From Rebecca billardiae RCC1528 (lineage: Eukaryota > Haptophyta): DNA of 64,000 nucleotides. Position 1 is the stretch's first letter. Every line of letters begins with the position of its first letter. The translations under genes and the position numbers were made by a program. The stretch covers positions 2,170,001-2,234,000 of the forward strand of contig OZ251232.1 of NCBI GenBank assembly GCA_965240325.2. Direction: 5' to 3'. Below the pieces are notes generated by a model. It had not been told where the DNA came from. It did no database searches and saw nothing but the letters and a program-made list of their open reading frames with translations. Below are positions 52,001 to 62,200 of this stretch, piece by piece.

Positions 52001-54666
52001 CGCTGGGCACGCGCCGCCGGCTGCGCGGGCCCTCGCTCAGCACCGTCTTCACCTCCACCGGCTCCTTCTCGCCGCCGCCCGGCGGCGGCGGCCGCGTGCT
52101 CACTCGCGGCGCGCGGCAGCGGGAGGTGCGGCTACGCACCCTGGTGACGATGCTGGAACGTGCGGTCGCGCAGGCGTCGCGCGCAGAGTACAGGCTCGCG
52201 GTGGGCTCGATCTTCGCGTCGTGCTGCCTGCTCGCGTGCGCCGGCGTGCTCTTCGCGCTCAGCCGCTGGGCCGCGACGCTCTCCCTCGACGCCTCCGGCG
52301 CAGCGGTGCCGCTCCACGACGCCGCGGCGTCGACGTTGTATCTCGCTTTCGGGATGGCCGTCGTCTCCCTGCACCCCACGTCGGCGTTTCGCCGGCTGGT
52401 GCGCGCGGTGGCGTGCGGGCTGGTGTGCGCGAACGGCGTCGCGCTCGGCGTGCTGCTGCTCGTGCTCGCGCGCGACGACGACGTCGACGCGCTCGAGCGC
52501 GCGCTCGGGGCGCCTGAGCCGCGCGTGGCGGCGGCGGTCGGCGCCGCGCGCATTGCGGTCGTCGCGAGCACTCTCGCTTGGCTGGGCTGCGCGCTGAGTA
52601 CGCGGTGGGCGCACACGCAGCGGCTGCTGCTGTGGCTCGTGCTCGCGGTGGGCGCGTCCGCGGGCGCGGAGGGCGTGCTCACGCTCACGCTGCGCGGCTC
52701 GTCCGGCGCGGCGTTCGGCGGCGCCGGCCGCGCCGTCGCCCTCTCGAGCTGGCTCCGCACGAGCACGCAAGGGGTGGTAGCGCTACTGCTGCTCTGGGGA
52801 CGCGCGCGCTCGGCGGCGCGCGCGGCGCTCAACGCGTGCGTGCGCAGGGGCGGCGGGCGCGGCGCGCACGACGGCTCGCTCGCGCCGCTCGCGCCGCTGC
52901 TCGGCTACGGCACCGCGCACGTCTCCCTGCCCGCCGCCCTCGTCTCCAGCGCAGACGCGCTCTTCCGCGCCGCGACTCTCGACAGCGCCGGACTCGACGC
53001 GATGCGGGATGAGTGGGCGAGTCCTGGCGGCGGCTCTTTTTTCAAGACGCACGGGGCGGAGGCGCGGTGGCGCGAGGCGCTGCCGAGCGAGCAGCAGGCG
53101 CCCGCCGCGGGCCGCCGGCGCATGCCCAGCCGCGGCACCTCCACCGACCTCTTCGGCCCCTCCGCCGCCGCGCTCAACTCATCGCCGCCGCCGCCGCCGC
53201 AGCAGCCGGCGGCGGCGGCGGCGGCTGCGGCGCATCATGGCCGACAGTCGCACTCGAGGACGACGTGGCACGGCGATGGCACGGTGCCCGACGCGGTGCT
53301 CGAGGTGCTCACGCGCGGCGCGCGCGGGCCGCGGCGCACGACCGGCGAGTGTCGCCACTCGGAGGACGGATCCCCGGCCTCGCCCGCCAGCGTGACGAGG
53401 CACCCGGCCACGCCGGACGAGCCCGGCGGCGGCGCGGTGGCGCGCTCGCGCGTGCCGCAGCCGTCGACGCCGGACGGTCGCGGGCGGCTGCCGCCGCGCG
53501 TGGCGCGCAACATCTCGCCGCTGCGCTGGGCGGCGGCGCACTCCGCGCTCGAGCAGGGGCAGCCGGCGCAGCCGGGCTCGGCCCTCCGCCACTCCTCCGC
53601 CTCGCCGCGCCCGCCGCCGCCGCCGGAGCAGCACAGGCCGCCCTCCGAGTCTGTCTCGCGGGCATCTGTCTCGCGCGACGAGCCGCAGCCCGGTGGGTTG
53701 GCGCAGGGGCAGCGCTCGGCGGACGCGAGCATCCGCGGCGCGGTGAGCTCGCTCACCGAGGCGTCGTTCGGGCCGCTGGGCCACCGCGCCGAGTACTGCG
53801 TCGTGCACTCGCCCGCAGACAGCGCGGAGCACAAGCTCGGCGCGCTGCGCGCGTGGGCTCTGAGTCAGCCCAGCCCGCCGGTCGCGTGGGTGGACGCGCT
53901 GTGCGCCGACCTGTCGCTGCTCGACCACGAGCACCTGCCGCACATGCTCGCCAACATGCACGCGTGCCGCCGGCTGCTCCTGCTCGCGGGGCCGCAGCTC
54001 GCCGACAGTCTCTGGTGCGTCGCGCAGCTGTATGCATGGAGCGCCCTCGGCCGGTCGATCGATGACGTCGAGGTCGTGCTGGTCGCGCCGCAGCCGCCCG
54101 AGGCCGGCGCGGCGCACGGCGGCGCGGACGGCGCGCCGAGCGGCGGCGGCGCGGACGGCGGCGCCGACGGGTGCGGCGGCGCGGCGGCGGCCGCCGCCGC
54201 CGCCCCGACCGATCGGCGCGCCGCGCGCAAGTCGACGTCGCCCGGCGGCGCGGCGGAGCGCGGCGCGCGCCAGGCGGCAGAGTCCGAGCTGGCCGAGCAG
54301 AACATCCTCGCCGCCTTCGACGCGTTCGCCGTGCACTACGCGCGCGCCGCCGACTGCCCGCAGGAGGACGGCACACGGATCATCCACTCCGTCGAGCTCG
54401 CGAGCGCGTCCGCGTACAACGAGGTCGTGCGGCAGTACGTGCCGCTGATCCGGCGCGCGATCGACGACCGGCGCGCGGCGGCGCGGCAGCGCGCGGAGGG
54501 CGGCGCGGCGCGCGGCGCCGCGCTGGACGGGCCCGGCAGCGGCAGTAGCCCCTCGCCGCCCACGCCGCCGCTCTTCCCGACGGCCGCCGCCGAGCACTCG
54601 AACCATCGCACGCGGCTCGGGGCGGCGACCACGGCGCCGATGCCGCGCCGCTCGCCGGTCGACTGA
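49050..54666 (+). CDS. Nucleoside-hydrolase-like domain fused to a six-TM region and a TIR-like domain
   Basis: Six exons: 49050-49113, 49238-49261, 49430-49868, 50028-50142, 50335-50579, 50784-54666; 1589 aa. All junctions keep frame (phases 1, 1, 2, 0, 2). Residues 1-357 follow the inosine-uridine nucleoside hydrolase pattern: VIVTDPGPDPDDVKSLLIAS (Ca-binding Asp cluster), AVICNGGQQ, SVNNTFDMEGADRVY, a central RTRDPIMTYLAD, and YDVVALMTVLP. Residues 358-765 are a disordered Gly/Ser/Gln-rich linker. About six TM segments lie at 765-968. After a second linker, residues 1295-1525 form a TIR-like domain: YCVVHSPADSAEHKLGALRA, VAWVDALC, LLLLAGPQLADSLWCVAQL. The position of the catalytic Glu in WCxxEL of NAD-cleaving TIRs is Gln. 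Exon 4 has tandem acceptors (GAGCAG). It could still be two genes fused in the reading, but no stop or AT-rich gap separates them. Confidence 0.65.
49238..49261 (+). other. 24-nt micro-exon encoding the metal-binding motif
   Basis: The micro-exon is bounded by CCGCAG and GTGCGC. It supplies GPDPDDVK, which completes the TDPGPDPDDVKSLL motif of the nucleoside-hydrolase fold. Skipping it (24 nt) would keep frame but remove the catalytic metal ligands. Confidence 0.75.
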
Positions 54667-55207
54667 GTCACTGACCGTCTGGTGAGAGTGATGCCGCGCG
54701 GCACTCGAAATGTCATCGGATTCTGCGCTCATTAGACTGCTTTAAGACGATGTAGCGCACTAGTATAGTAGACAGTGCGGTGAGGCCGGGCGCCATCAGG
54801 CGGGCCGCCCGGCCCCGCCGCCGATATCGTCAACATATGCGGGCAGCAGAGCATCATCAAGCTGCGTCATTGATCCGCGAATTCCGATATATCATATCAA
54901 TTATCATCGACGTGATGACGAGGCGGCTGCTCGCATATCATCATCCATAATATATATCATCTCTCTGCCTCTGATCTCAGCAAGCAAGTGACGATATCTC
55001 GGATCATGCCGCTTATTACTACCGACATCCGCCTGCGCCGTGCGCGCAGGTACGTATGCGCCAGCAGCTGGTAGATAGCGCAGTAGTATAGCACGTGGCT
55101 ACGTTCAACACGTCTGGACTCTGGGCGGAACGTCGGGCCCTTCGTCCATGACCATGACAGCCTCGGGCAGCAACCGCCTGTAGTAACACTAGACCTGCCT
55201 GTGACAG
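54667..55207. other. Intergenic region between convergent genes
   Basis: AT-richer sequence with short TA and GATGATGAC-type words. No gene is seen. Confidence 0.6.
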
Positions 55208-57115
55208 TTACGCCGCCGCAAGACGATGCTGCTGCACCCGCCACGCGCGAACGAGCACTCGCCGGTACATGTCGAAGGCGTCGCACGGGGGCCCCAGCGT
55301 CGCGGCCCCCACCCCCGCCGGCGGCCGCCAGCCCGCCGCTGCTCGCGCGGCCGCGTCCGCAGCGCACGACTCGTCGTCGAGCGCGTACACAAACAGCGGC
55401 GCGACGCGCTCGAGCTCGGTGCGCATCGCCCGGAGGAGCGGCGAGCGCACGAGGCTGGTGACCTCGCCGAGCCACGTGCTCGACGCGTTCCGCGGCGGGG
55501 CGGGAGGGCCGAACGCGCTCGCGTTGAGCACCACAGCGAATCGAGAGTAGTCGAGGCCTGGCCACGAGGCAGCCTCCGCGTCGTCCTCCTCAGCAGGGGG
55601 CACCACCTGCGGATCTCCGGGGCGCGTGGGCGCGGCCGACGACAGGGGGCGCCGCCACGGCCACGACGTTGCTCTGCTCTCGTCGTACAGCCGGTGGCCG
55701 CCCTCGACGAGGATGGGCACGCTGCCGCTCAGGATCGCCGCGAAGAAGTGCGACCGCTCGAGCGAGTCGCCAGGCGGCTCAAAGGACATGTGCGAGCGCA
55801 GCAGCTGCGTGAAGAGCGTCGAGCGCGGTGGCGAGCTGAGCGGGCACCCCCGCCCGCGGCGGACGCAACGCGCGCACAGCGAAAGCCCTCTCGTGCAGTT
55901 CGCGCCGTGTCGCCTGAGCGTGAGCATCATCTTGAAGCGCACGTACTGGTTGGGCTCACCGTCCGCGTGCAGGTGACCGCCGCGCTTGATGTCGGCGGCA
56001 GCGAGGATGGCGATGTCGCGGCGCTTGGCGCTCTTCGCGGGAGAGTAGGCGCCGTGCGCCACGCCCCAGCTGCGCACCGCGCGTGAGAAGCCCACGGCCG
56101 CCGGCACCGAGACGAGCAGCGGCCCGCCAAAGTCCACGGCCGGAGCGGCGCGTCCGTGCTGGCGGCCGGCAGCCGCCGCGCGGACCAGCGCCTCGCGGCG
56201 CGGCAGCTCGACGAGCGCGTCGTCCGACCACGCGGCTCCGAACAAGCGGCGCGTCTCAAGCCCGACGCGAGAGAGACGGTTTGTCACCACCACGACCGAC
56301 TGGAACGCCGCCGGCTGCTCGCTCAGTGCCCCGACGAACGAGAGCAGTGGGCCTGCCGGCGGTAGCTCGACGGCCACGACGACCAGCGGCGGATGCGCGC
56401 GGCCGTCAAAGTACAGCCGCCGCACGAGCGACCAAAACGCACTGCTCATGTCCCTGGACGAGCAGAAATGCACCCCCCACGAGAAGCCGTGGGTGGCGAA
56501 GAGGTGGAGGAAGAGCGAGGGCACCACCACGATGTCGGCGTTGCACGCGGCAGCGTTGGCAGGGTCGCACACGGCGTGCGCGCTCTGCAGGTGGCGCGCG
56601 AGGAAGATGCGCTCGTGGAGGTACTCGTCGAACTCCACCGGCCTCGGCTTGCCCAGTCGCGAGGGCAGATTCTCGAGCGTCGGCTCCCGGATCGACTCGC
56701 AGTGCGGGCTTGTGTGCACGCAGTAATCGGGTGGCGCCGAGCTGGCCGGCACAAAACGCTCATCGTCGGCCACGGCGCACGTGCGTGCACTTTCGTTGAA
56801 GATGTGCCGCATGTTGAGCAGCGAGTGGCGGAGGCTGACCATGCTTGGCCTGGCTGAGGCTTTTCGCCAAGGCGGCGGCCAGCAGTCGTTGGCGAGACGG
56901 TGTGGCGGGTGTGTTATGAGCAGCCCCTTGCACGCGTACGCGACGTCGCCATCGACAGCCGAAGCGACATCGATGCCGGCCGAGCGCAGGTCGAGGAAGT
57001 CGCTCACCGCGATCGAGGGAGCAGCCGGCACTCCAGTGTCGCCTGCTTGGTCAGCGAGGGCGCCCACAAGAGCAAGCAGCAGGCAGATGCAAAGATGACA
57101 GCGCGAAGGTCCCAT
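55208..57115 (-). CDS. Exostosin (GT47) family glycosyltransferase
   Basis: 635 aa in one exon. It starts MGPSRCHLCICLLLALVGAL, a signal peptide or membrane anchor. The exostosin N-terminal half includes DEYLHERIFLARHL and ADIVVVPSLFLHLFATHG, with the usual 'VPxxx' block. The C-terminal nucleotide-sugar half includes RRDIAILAAADIKRGG, MSFEPPGDSLERSHFFAAIL and SGSVPILVEGG, the GT47 signature in which a Ser replaces the usual Cys of GCIPV. A short Arg/Cys-rich insertion (RCVRRGRGC) interrupts the C-terminal half. GT47 enzymes transfer glucuronic acid, galactose, xylose or arabinose to glycans in the Golgi. Acceptor and donor cannot be told from the sequence. Confidence 0.8.
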   Translation of the reverse strand: MGPSRCHLCICLLLALVGALADQAGDTGVPAAPSIAVSDFLDLRSAGIDVASAVDGDVAYACKGLLITHPPHRLANDCWPPPWRKASARPSMVSLRHSLLNMRHIFNESARTCAVADDERFVPASSAPPDYCVHTSPHCESIREPTLENLPSRLGKPRPVEFDEYLHERIFLARHLQSAHAVCDPANAAACNADIVVVPSLFLHLFATHGFSWGVHFCSSRDMSSAFWSLVRRLYFDGRAHPPLVVVAVELPPAGPLLSFVGALSEQPAAFQSVVVVTNRLSRVGLETRRLFGAAWSDDALVELPRREALVRAAAAGRQHGRAAPAVDFGGPLLVSVPAAVGFSRAVRSWGVAHGAYSPAKSAKRRDIAILAAADIKRGGHLHADGEPNQYVRFKMMLTLRRHGANCTRGLSLCARCVRRGRGCPLSSPPRSTLFTQLLRSHMSFEPPGDSLERSHFFAAILSGSVPILVEGGHRLYDESRATSWPWRRPLSSAAPTRPGDPQVVPPAEEDDAEAASWPGLDYSRFAVVLNASAFGPPAPPRNASSTWLGEVTSLVRSPLLRAMRTELERVAPLFVYALDDESCAADAAARAAAGWRPPAGVGAATLGPPCDAFDMYRRVLVRAWRVQQHRLAAA

Positions 57116-57773
57116 CGTGATTTGGGCGTCATCATCAGTTCATCAATCACGTGCTTGTATTTACCCGTGAGATATTCATCAGCTAGTATTTAGCAGATAC
57201 GAAGCATATTGGGTCCTTCCCGACCGAGTTCCCTACTCGGGCCGGGGGTTTGCCTGGTAGCGAGGTTTGTAACGGTTTGTCCGCGGGACAAACCGTTTCA
57301 GCTTGGTCGGCGTGCGCGCTATTTTGAGCGCGCGCCTATGAAGGCAGCTGCTATTCAAAGGCGAATCGCCTATGAAGCCGGCTCCTATGTGTCAACACCT
57401 TACGGGTACTTGGGAGCGGGCTCATAGGGCTCACCAGGCCGCGAGACTGCACCATGCCGCCCATCTGCACGTCGCCGAATCGGCCGCAATTCGGAAGCGA
57501 GAGGCGAGGCAGAGGACGGCAGACGTTTGCCACGAGCGTGGTGTCGGTCCTTGTTGCGTGCGCCGCCGTCGTGCTTGCTCCCGCTGCGGGGAAGCAGGCG
57601 CGTAGCTGCCGAGTCCACGCAGAAGGACTACAATTCCTATCGTTCAACGCATGCGCCGAGCTGTCGATCCAAGTACATGGCTGTTGGGCGACCCTCTCGC
57701 CGTTCGCGGACGCTGCCATACCGTACTGCGCGACCTCTTGCTGCTAGCTGCTCCGCCCAGCTGGCACGAAGGT
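57116..57773. other. Intergenic region with a short hairpin
   Basis: The stretch contains two runs of a CCTATGAAGGC/CCTATGAAGCC direct repeat (about 57335 and 57367) and the hairpin at 57271-57297. ORFs at 57454-57747 and 57527-57823 lack coding bias and are not called. Confidence 0.4.
57271..57297. repeat. Perfect 12-bp inverted repeat with 3-nt loop
   Basis: The arms AACGGTTTGTCC and GGACAAACCGTT flank the loop GCG, in non-coding DNA upstream of the exostosin gene. Confidence 0.85.
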
Positions 57774-58356
57774 GGGGCGCGAGGCGTTTTGATTGGCAGA
57801 TGTCTGGAAGTAGAACACCCTGACCTCGCAGCTGATGCTTCCCTCAGTGTGCTGTCCCAGTTGACAGACATGTCGTGGCTTGCATCTCGGGTGCAGGTAT
57901 TCATCTTCAGTAGCGCTTCGCCAAGCTACGCCCTGCGCAAGCCGCCTCAGTGAGCGCCGCTCTGAAAGCCTCACCGACCTCTGCGTTCTATCGCGTGCCG
58001 TCTCACGCGTGATGCGGTTGAGCTGCCGTTGCGCACGGCGTGTGGCTCGAGCTCGCGCGGGGCTTGGCGACGCACACGTACGTGCGGAAAGCCGCATTGC
58101 TCTCGGCCTACGCCGCGCTCGTCCGCGCGATGGGCGCGGGCACGCTCACCGGTCAGCGCGCGCATGAGCTGCGCGCGCTGATCGCCGGTGAGCTCAGAGC
58201 TGCGCGCGCTGCCGGCAGTCATCCCTGCGAGTGCTGCGGCGGCGAGCGGCGGGCGAGGCGCCAGCAGGAAAGCTCGCACTCGTCGACTCAGCGTTCGTCA
58301 TGCTGCCCTCGCTGCCGCCCGACGCGATTCGCCTGCAGTTGAGGGCGCCAGGGTGA
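57774..58356 (+). CDS. Hypothetical spliced gene, 5' part uncertain
   Basis: The well-supported part is two exons. The first, from about 58023 to 58187, reads AVAHGVWLELARGLATHTYV then RKAALLSAYAALVRAMGAG. An intron of 80 nt (58188-58267, GTGAGC...GCAG, phase 1) leads to 58268-58356, which reads KLALVDSAFVMLPSLPPDAI and stops. The GTGAGC donor is the most canonical in the window. An in-frame stop at 58019 forces the first exon to begin after it. An upstream candidate exon (about 57774-57895) reads GVLIGRCLEVEHPDLAADAS and SVLSQLTDMSWLASRVQ before a GTATTC donor, but the phases do not match with the acceptor tried, so the gene may be incomplete or decayed. The family is not recognised. Confidence 0.4.
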
Positions 58357-59526
58357 CGCTGCGCCCGCTCCTAGGGGCAACCGGCGGCTGAGGACGAGTC
58401 GACTGGATGCAGTATGACTATGAGTAGTCGCTGACCGTTGACGATGATGCTACGCGTACTAAGACTACTGACGATTTTGACGCGCTACTGGTCTCGGCGG
58501 TCATCAGCTGAGGCTGCGAGTGAGACTTGTTTCTCTCACTGCTGCCATCCGCCGCCGGATATGTGACTACACGTGAGCCGACGATTATCACTTGAGCTCG
58601 GCGCCAGCCCGATCGAAAGCAGCCTGAGCCTGAGGCCCCGGGCCCGGACGGGCGGACAGTGACAAGCTGCAGACGACTCGACGATCAGCTGCTGACAGAT
58701 GATCACGGCGACATGATGATGATGGGCGCAGTTGCGGAAGGCCCACCTGCCACGGCCTACTGCAGGATGCGCAAAGGGGTGGTCAACATTAGATATCTGC
58801 TAAGGTGACAGGAGCTGTAGCCGCGGGCCGCAGCGCGGCGCGCAGCGCGCATGCATGCACGCGCGCTTGACAGATGCTCCGGGCACGAATGATTGCCCTC
58901 AGCTCAACCCAGACGAGTTGAAGCATGGCAGAGTGGCGCCGTGCACACGTTCACATCGATGGCCGTGCGACCATACAGTCTTGCCATGTACGCCCGCGAG
59001 GTCAAACCACAGCTGTGGCTTTGGATCAGGTCCGCCGAGCACCACCGCGGTACAGGCCCAAGCCTTGGCAGTGCGAGCAGTCCTCTTGAGTTCGGCGAAC
59101 TGGAAAGCATGCATCACCTGGCCCACAGTGCGCAGCATCGCGAAGCTGTGGGCCAGATGGTTCCCCGCGCGAACAAGACCAATAAGGGCAATGCTCGCTA
59201 CGTGAGCAGATGCTGATACTCCTACGGCACCCGCTCGGGAACTTGTGCCCCGGTCTCGACATCTGGGTATCGCCCGGATCATGGGCCGGGGCATTGGCCG
59301 CCGCGCCGCCCATCCCATCAACGCAACAATCGCAGCTGCGGCCTGCTGCACCTCCGGTCCCGCGTCCTCCCCCGGCGCGGCCATCACCGTCGCGTGGCAT
59401 GGATCGCGTCCGCCACAGTCCCGCGATTTTCCGAAAAACCGGCGGCCGATTTTTCGGAAAATCCTTACCGCCAAACCCCCGGCCCGAGTAGTAGTTAACT
59501 AGGCCTCGCCGTCCGGATCAGCCAAG
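58357..59526. other. Intergenic region with one weak minus-strand ORF
   Basis: The first 500 bp carry no signal beyond short GACGATGATG-type words. A minus-strand frame 59474-58899 has a partly protein-like stretch (LVRAGNHLAHSFAMLRTVGQ, KPQLWFDLAGVHGKTVWSHG) but no domain and mixed codon bias. It may be a gene relic. A hairpin lies at 59425-59463. Confidence 0.4.
59425..59463. repeat. Inverted repeat upstream of the sulfotransferase-like gene
   Basis: GATTTTCCGAAAAA (59425-59438) is mirrored by TTTTTCGGAAAATC (59450-59463) around an 11-nt GC-rich loop, with only one mismatch when the arms are extended inward. It ends 64 bp before the ATG at 59527 and could be an operator-like or 5'UTR structure. 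Confidence 0.75.
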
Positions 59527-60504
59527 ATGCCGCGTCGATCGGCGCTCAACGTGGCGCTCGTCCTCGGCAGCTTGGCGCCCGGCGGCGTCGCGCTGGCCCT
59601 GGACACTGCGCCGCGCGCGATTGCGATGCAAGGCTGCTCGGGCTCGACGTGGACCCTCAAGATGCTGCGCACGATCGTGCGAAACGCGACGCACGTACAG
59701 GTCCAGGGCACAGAGTTCGAGATTCTCAAGCCCGAGAAGAACTGGTTCTACACGCCCAGCCTGGGCGCGCATGGCGCATTCCTTGCGATGAACAAGCACG
59801 CTGTGTCGAAGGGCCGCGCCCTCGTCTTCAAGGCTGACTTGCACCTGATGATCCCAGGGCCGATGGTGCCCGCATTCCAGAGCGCAGGGGTGCGGCTCGT
59901 GTACATCTACCGCGCCAACAGGCTGGACTACTTGATCTGCACTGTGAACGACTGCTTCGTTCCGAGATCGCAGGGGACGCCGGTCTTCAGCAACGGCACC
60001 GTCTCCGATCTGTGCTTCCGCCGCCGCCGCTCCCAAAGCGAGGCCGCGCCCGGCAAGCTGCTCGTACGCTTCGATCCGAGCACCATCGCTGGCCGCCTGA
60101 CACAGTTGCACCGGCAGGCGATCAAAAGCCGCGAAGTACTGGCTGCCTGGGGCTATGCTGTCTCACCGCACGTCGCGATCTTCGAGGAGCTCGCCGAGTT
60201 CACGCACGACCGCCTGGCACTGCCACGGTCTGCGCTTGCGTTTCGCGCCGTGCTCGCAGCATGGGGCCTGCCGCTGCCAGTGGAGGCGATCGCTGCTGTG
60301 CTGCAGCCAGAGGCGGGCACGCGCGCGCCGCCGCCGCCGCACTCCATGAAGATAGACAACTTCTGGCGCGTGCAGCAGGCGCTCACCGCGCCGGACGTGC
60401 CGCCCGAAGTGCGCGCCATGCTCCGTTCACCGTATCAGCCGTCCACGACGGCGCCGACCGCGGGCAGCCCGGGCGGGCTTGCTGACCGAGTGTCCGTTAT
60501 ATGA
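59527..60504 (+). CDS. Sulfotransferase-like protein
   Basis: 325 aa in one exon, starting MPRRSALNVALVLGSLAPGG; the hydrophobic stretch after the basic start suggests a signal anchor. The PAPS 5'-phosphosulfate loop is GCSGSTWTLKMLR (about 36-48), with the family pattern S-G-[ST]-T-[WT]. The 3'-phosphate site looks like VRLVYIYRANRLDYLIC (about 121-137), where an Arg in a beta-strand-turn-helix contacts PAPS. The C-terminus (about 270-325) is Pro-rich and probably disordered. These enzymes move sulfate from PAPS to carbohydrates, peptides or lipids, often in the Golgi. The substrate is unknown and overall similarity to characterised members is weak. Confidence 0.6.
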   Translation: MPRRSALNVALVLGSLAPGGVALALDTAPRAIAMQGCSGSTWTLKMLRTIVRNATHVQVQGTEFEILKPEKNWFYTPSLGAHGAFLAMNKHAVSKGRALVFKADLHLMIPGPMVPAFQSAGVRLVYIYRANRLDYLICTVNDCFVPRSQGTPVFSNGTVSDLCFRRRRSQSEAAPGKLLVRFDPSTIAGRLTQLHRQAIKSREVLAAWGYAVSPHVAIFEELAEFTHDRLALPRSALAFRAVLAAWGLPLPVEAIAAVLQPEAGTRAPPPPHSMKIDNFWRVQQALTAPDVPPEVRAMLRSPYQPSTTAPTAGSPGGLADRVSVI

Positions 60505-60581
60505 CGACTACTCTAACAGTCTATTGAACTGACTGATGGTGTCTGAGACTGATGAGTACAGAGTAACTAGTGGATGCATCA

Positions 60582-60616
<35 letters not shown>

Positions 60617-60640
60617 TATGCATGTATATATATATACATA

Positions 60641-60691
<51 letters not shown>

Positions 60692-60847
60692 CGACACACA
60701 CACACACACACACGACACTATAATATAGCTTACTACCTGCGTACTGCTCTGTCCAATCACCAATGAGTTAAGTCATGTTTTTGTATTTGGTTGTAACCGA
60801 CGTAACGGTCACGTGAAACGTGCGCTGCGACGCGCCTGAGTGCAATA
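60505..60847. other. Intergenic microsatellites
   Basis: (TA)n arrays (60582-60611, 60645-60690) flank a small palindromic TATATGCGTATGCATG/CATACGCATATA region and end in (CA)n (60694-60713). No gene is seen. Confidence 0.8.
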
Positions 60848-61461
60848 ATGAATAAAGACGGTTTTGCGCTAGGTCTGAGCTACACGCCAATATACCGCCT
60901 TATAGACGTGCTTATGCTAGAACCGACTCCTACGCCGCCGGTGATGCCATACATACGGATGAGCAGGTCTCACGCCGCCGACGGCGCCGTGCGGACGGCG
61001 CAGCGGCAGGGTGCCAGCGGCTGCGCCCATTTCGACTTGCGCCGCTTGCGTGCGCAATACTCGACGTCACTGTTCACTTCGGTGCTGACAACCTCCTTCA
61101 TGATGCGGCACGTGTACACCAACATCTCCTCGAGCTTATACTTATCGCTCGGGTATTCCAGGCATCACATCATCGACCAGCTGGCGCTTCGGCTCGGGCT
61201 GGCGCCTCGGCGCCGCTTGCCCGTGCTGACCGCGATCGCGCGGAAGAAGCTGAGGTCGCAAGTGTTGAAGTCCGGGCTGTTTGACGGCTGCGCTGGCGCA
61301 CAACGATCGACGGGCTCATCGACGCGCCGTACGCGTTCAGTCAGTCCAGCAGCTTGGCATACTCATCGAGCAGCTGCACCTTCCCGCCCTCGTCCATGCT
61401 GTCTTCAGCGCGACTGCGTTTGTCCCGCTCAGTGCACTCGAGCGGTTCGCGGACCGATGAC
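60848..61461 (+). pseudogene. Hypothetical gene or gene remnant in changing frames
   Basis: The frame from ATG 60848 is protein-like between about 61018 and 61300 (CAHFDLRRLRAQYSTSLFTS, MMRHVYTNISSSLYLSLGYS). It then loses bias, and a second phase reads TTIDGLIDAPYAFSQ. A third phase reads QSVQQLGILIEQLHLPALVH and AVFSATAFVPLSALERFADR, stopping at 61461. Either short introns were missed or the copy is broken by indels. No domain was recognised, so a real but unresolved gene is the alternative. Confidence 0.3.
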
Positions 61462-61805
61462 AGCGGATAGCTGGACGACCGAGGATTACGAGCAGTGCGC
61501 GCGACATCCCTATCATCGTTGTTCGGTGGGGCATTCTCTTGGTCCTCTGGAGCTATGTGTGCGAAGAGTGCCACGTGCGCGCGCACGCGCACGCGCGACT
61601 GGGCGTGGGCCTGAGTGGACGTCACAGGCAGAGGAGCTCACGGTTGGTTGCGCGCGCGCGCCTCTGACGCCCGGCGCCCGCGCGCTGGACCCCGGCTTAT
61701 GGGGTATCGTTGAAAAGCGCACGAGCAGCGCAAAACAACTTCGTCCTCTCCGAGGGCGCAGCGCCAACGCCATACGCGAGAGGAGCGTGATTGCTTGAGA
61801 AAACA

Positions 61806-62187
61806 TGATGACTATAAACTTTTTCGGGACTAAGAGGTAGTATATATATATATATATATAATATAATTAATATCATCGGTGATGTGAATAAAAGATGATG
61901 TTTATTCCGCCTTACCAGTTCCCCGGTCACGCAGGGGCTTATGACAGTGTCCCTGCGGACGTCGTCAGCAGCGCCGTCCGTGCGGACGAGCGGGCGGTGT
62001 CGGTCCTCAGAAACGGATAAAAAAGCGGGGGGCGGCAAACGGCGGCCGCCATACGTAACTGGCAGCGCAGCTTTCGCCTGCAGCTCTGCAGGCAGTACCG
62101 GGTACTTCGACCATCCGGACGGTTGGAGCCAACCGCCTGGAGAGGAAAAGAAATCGTGCACGTAGGGAATTCGGGATTAATACAACA
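61806..62187 (-). mobile_element. Probable 3' LTR of the Copia element (inner edge clear, outer edge approximate)
   Basis: On the minus strand, directly after a G-rich purine tract, the sequence begins TGTTGTATTAATCCC, a typical Copia LTR start. An AATAAA motif occurs about 290 bp further in (61893-61898), followed by a (TA)n run. The outer end is placed at ...AGTCATCA (61806) only because LTRs end in CA; no second LTR is available in the window to confirm it. Confidence 0.5.
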
Positions 62188-62196
62188 CCCCCCCTC
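62188..62196 (-). promoter_or_regulatory. Polypurine tract of the Copia element
   Basis: GAGGGGGGG on the minus strand lies between the pol stop codon (62201-62203) and the TGTTG start of the LTR. This is where plus-strand DNA priming occurs in LTR retrotransposons. Confidence 0.7.
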
Positions 62197-62200
62197 GACA

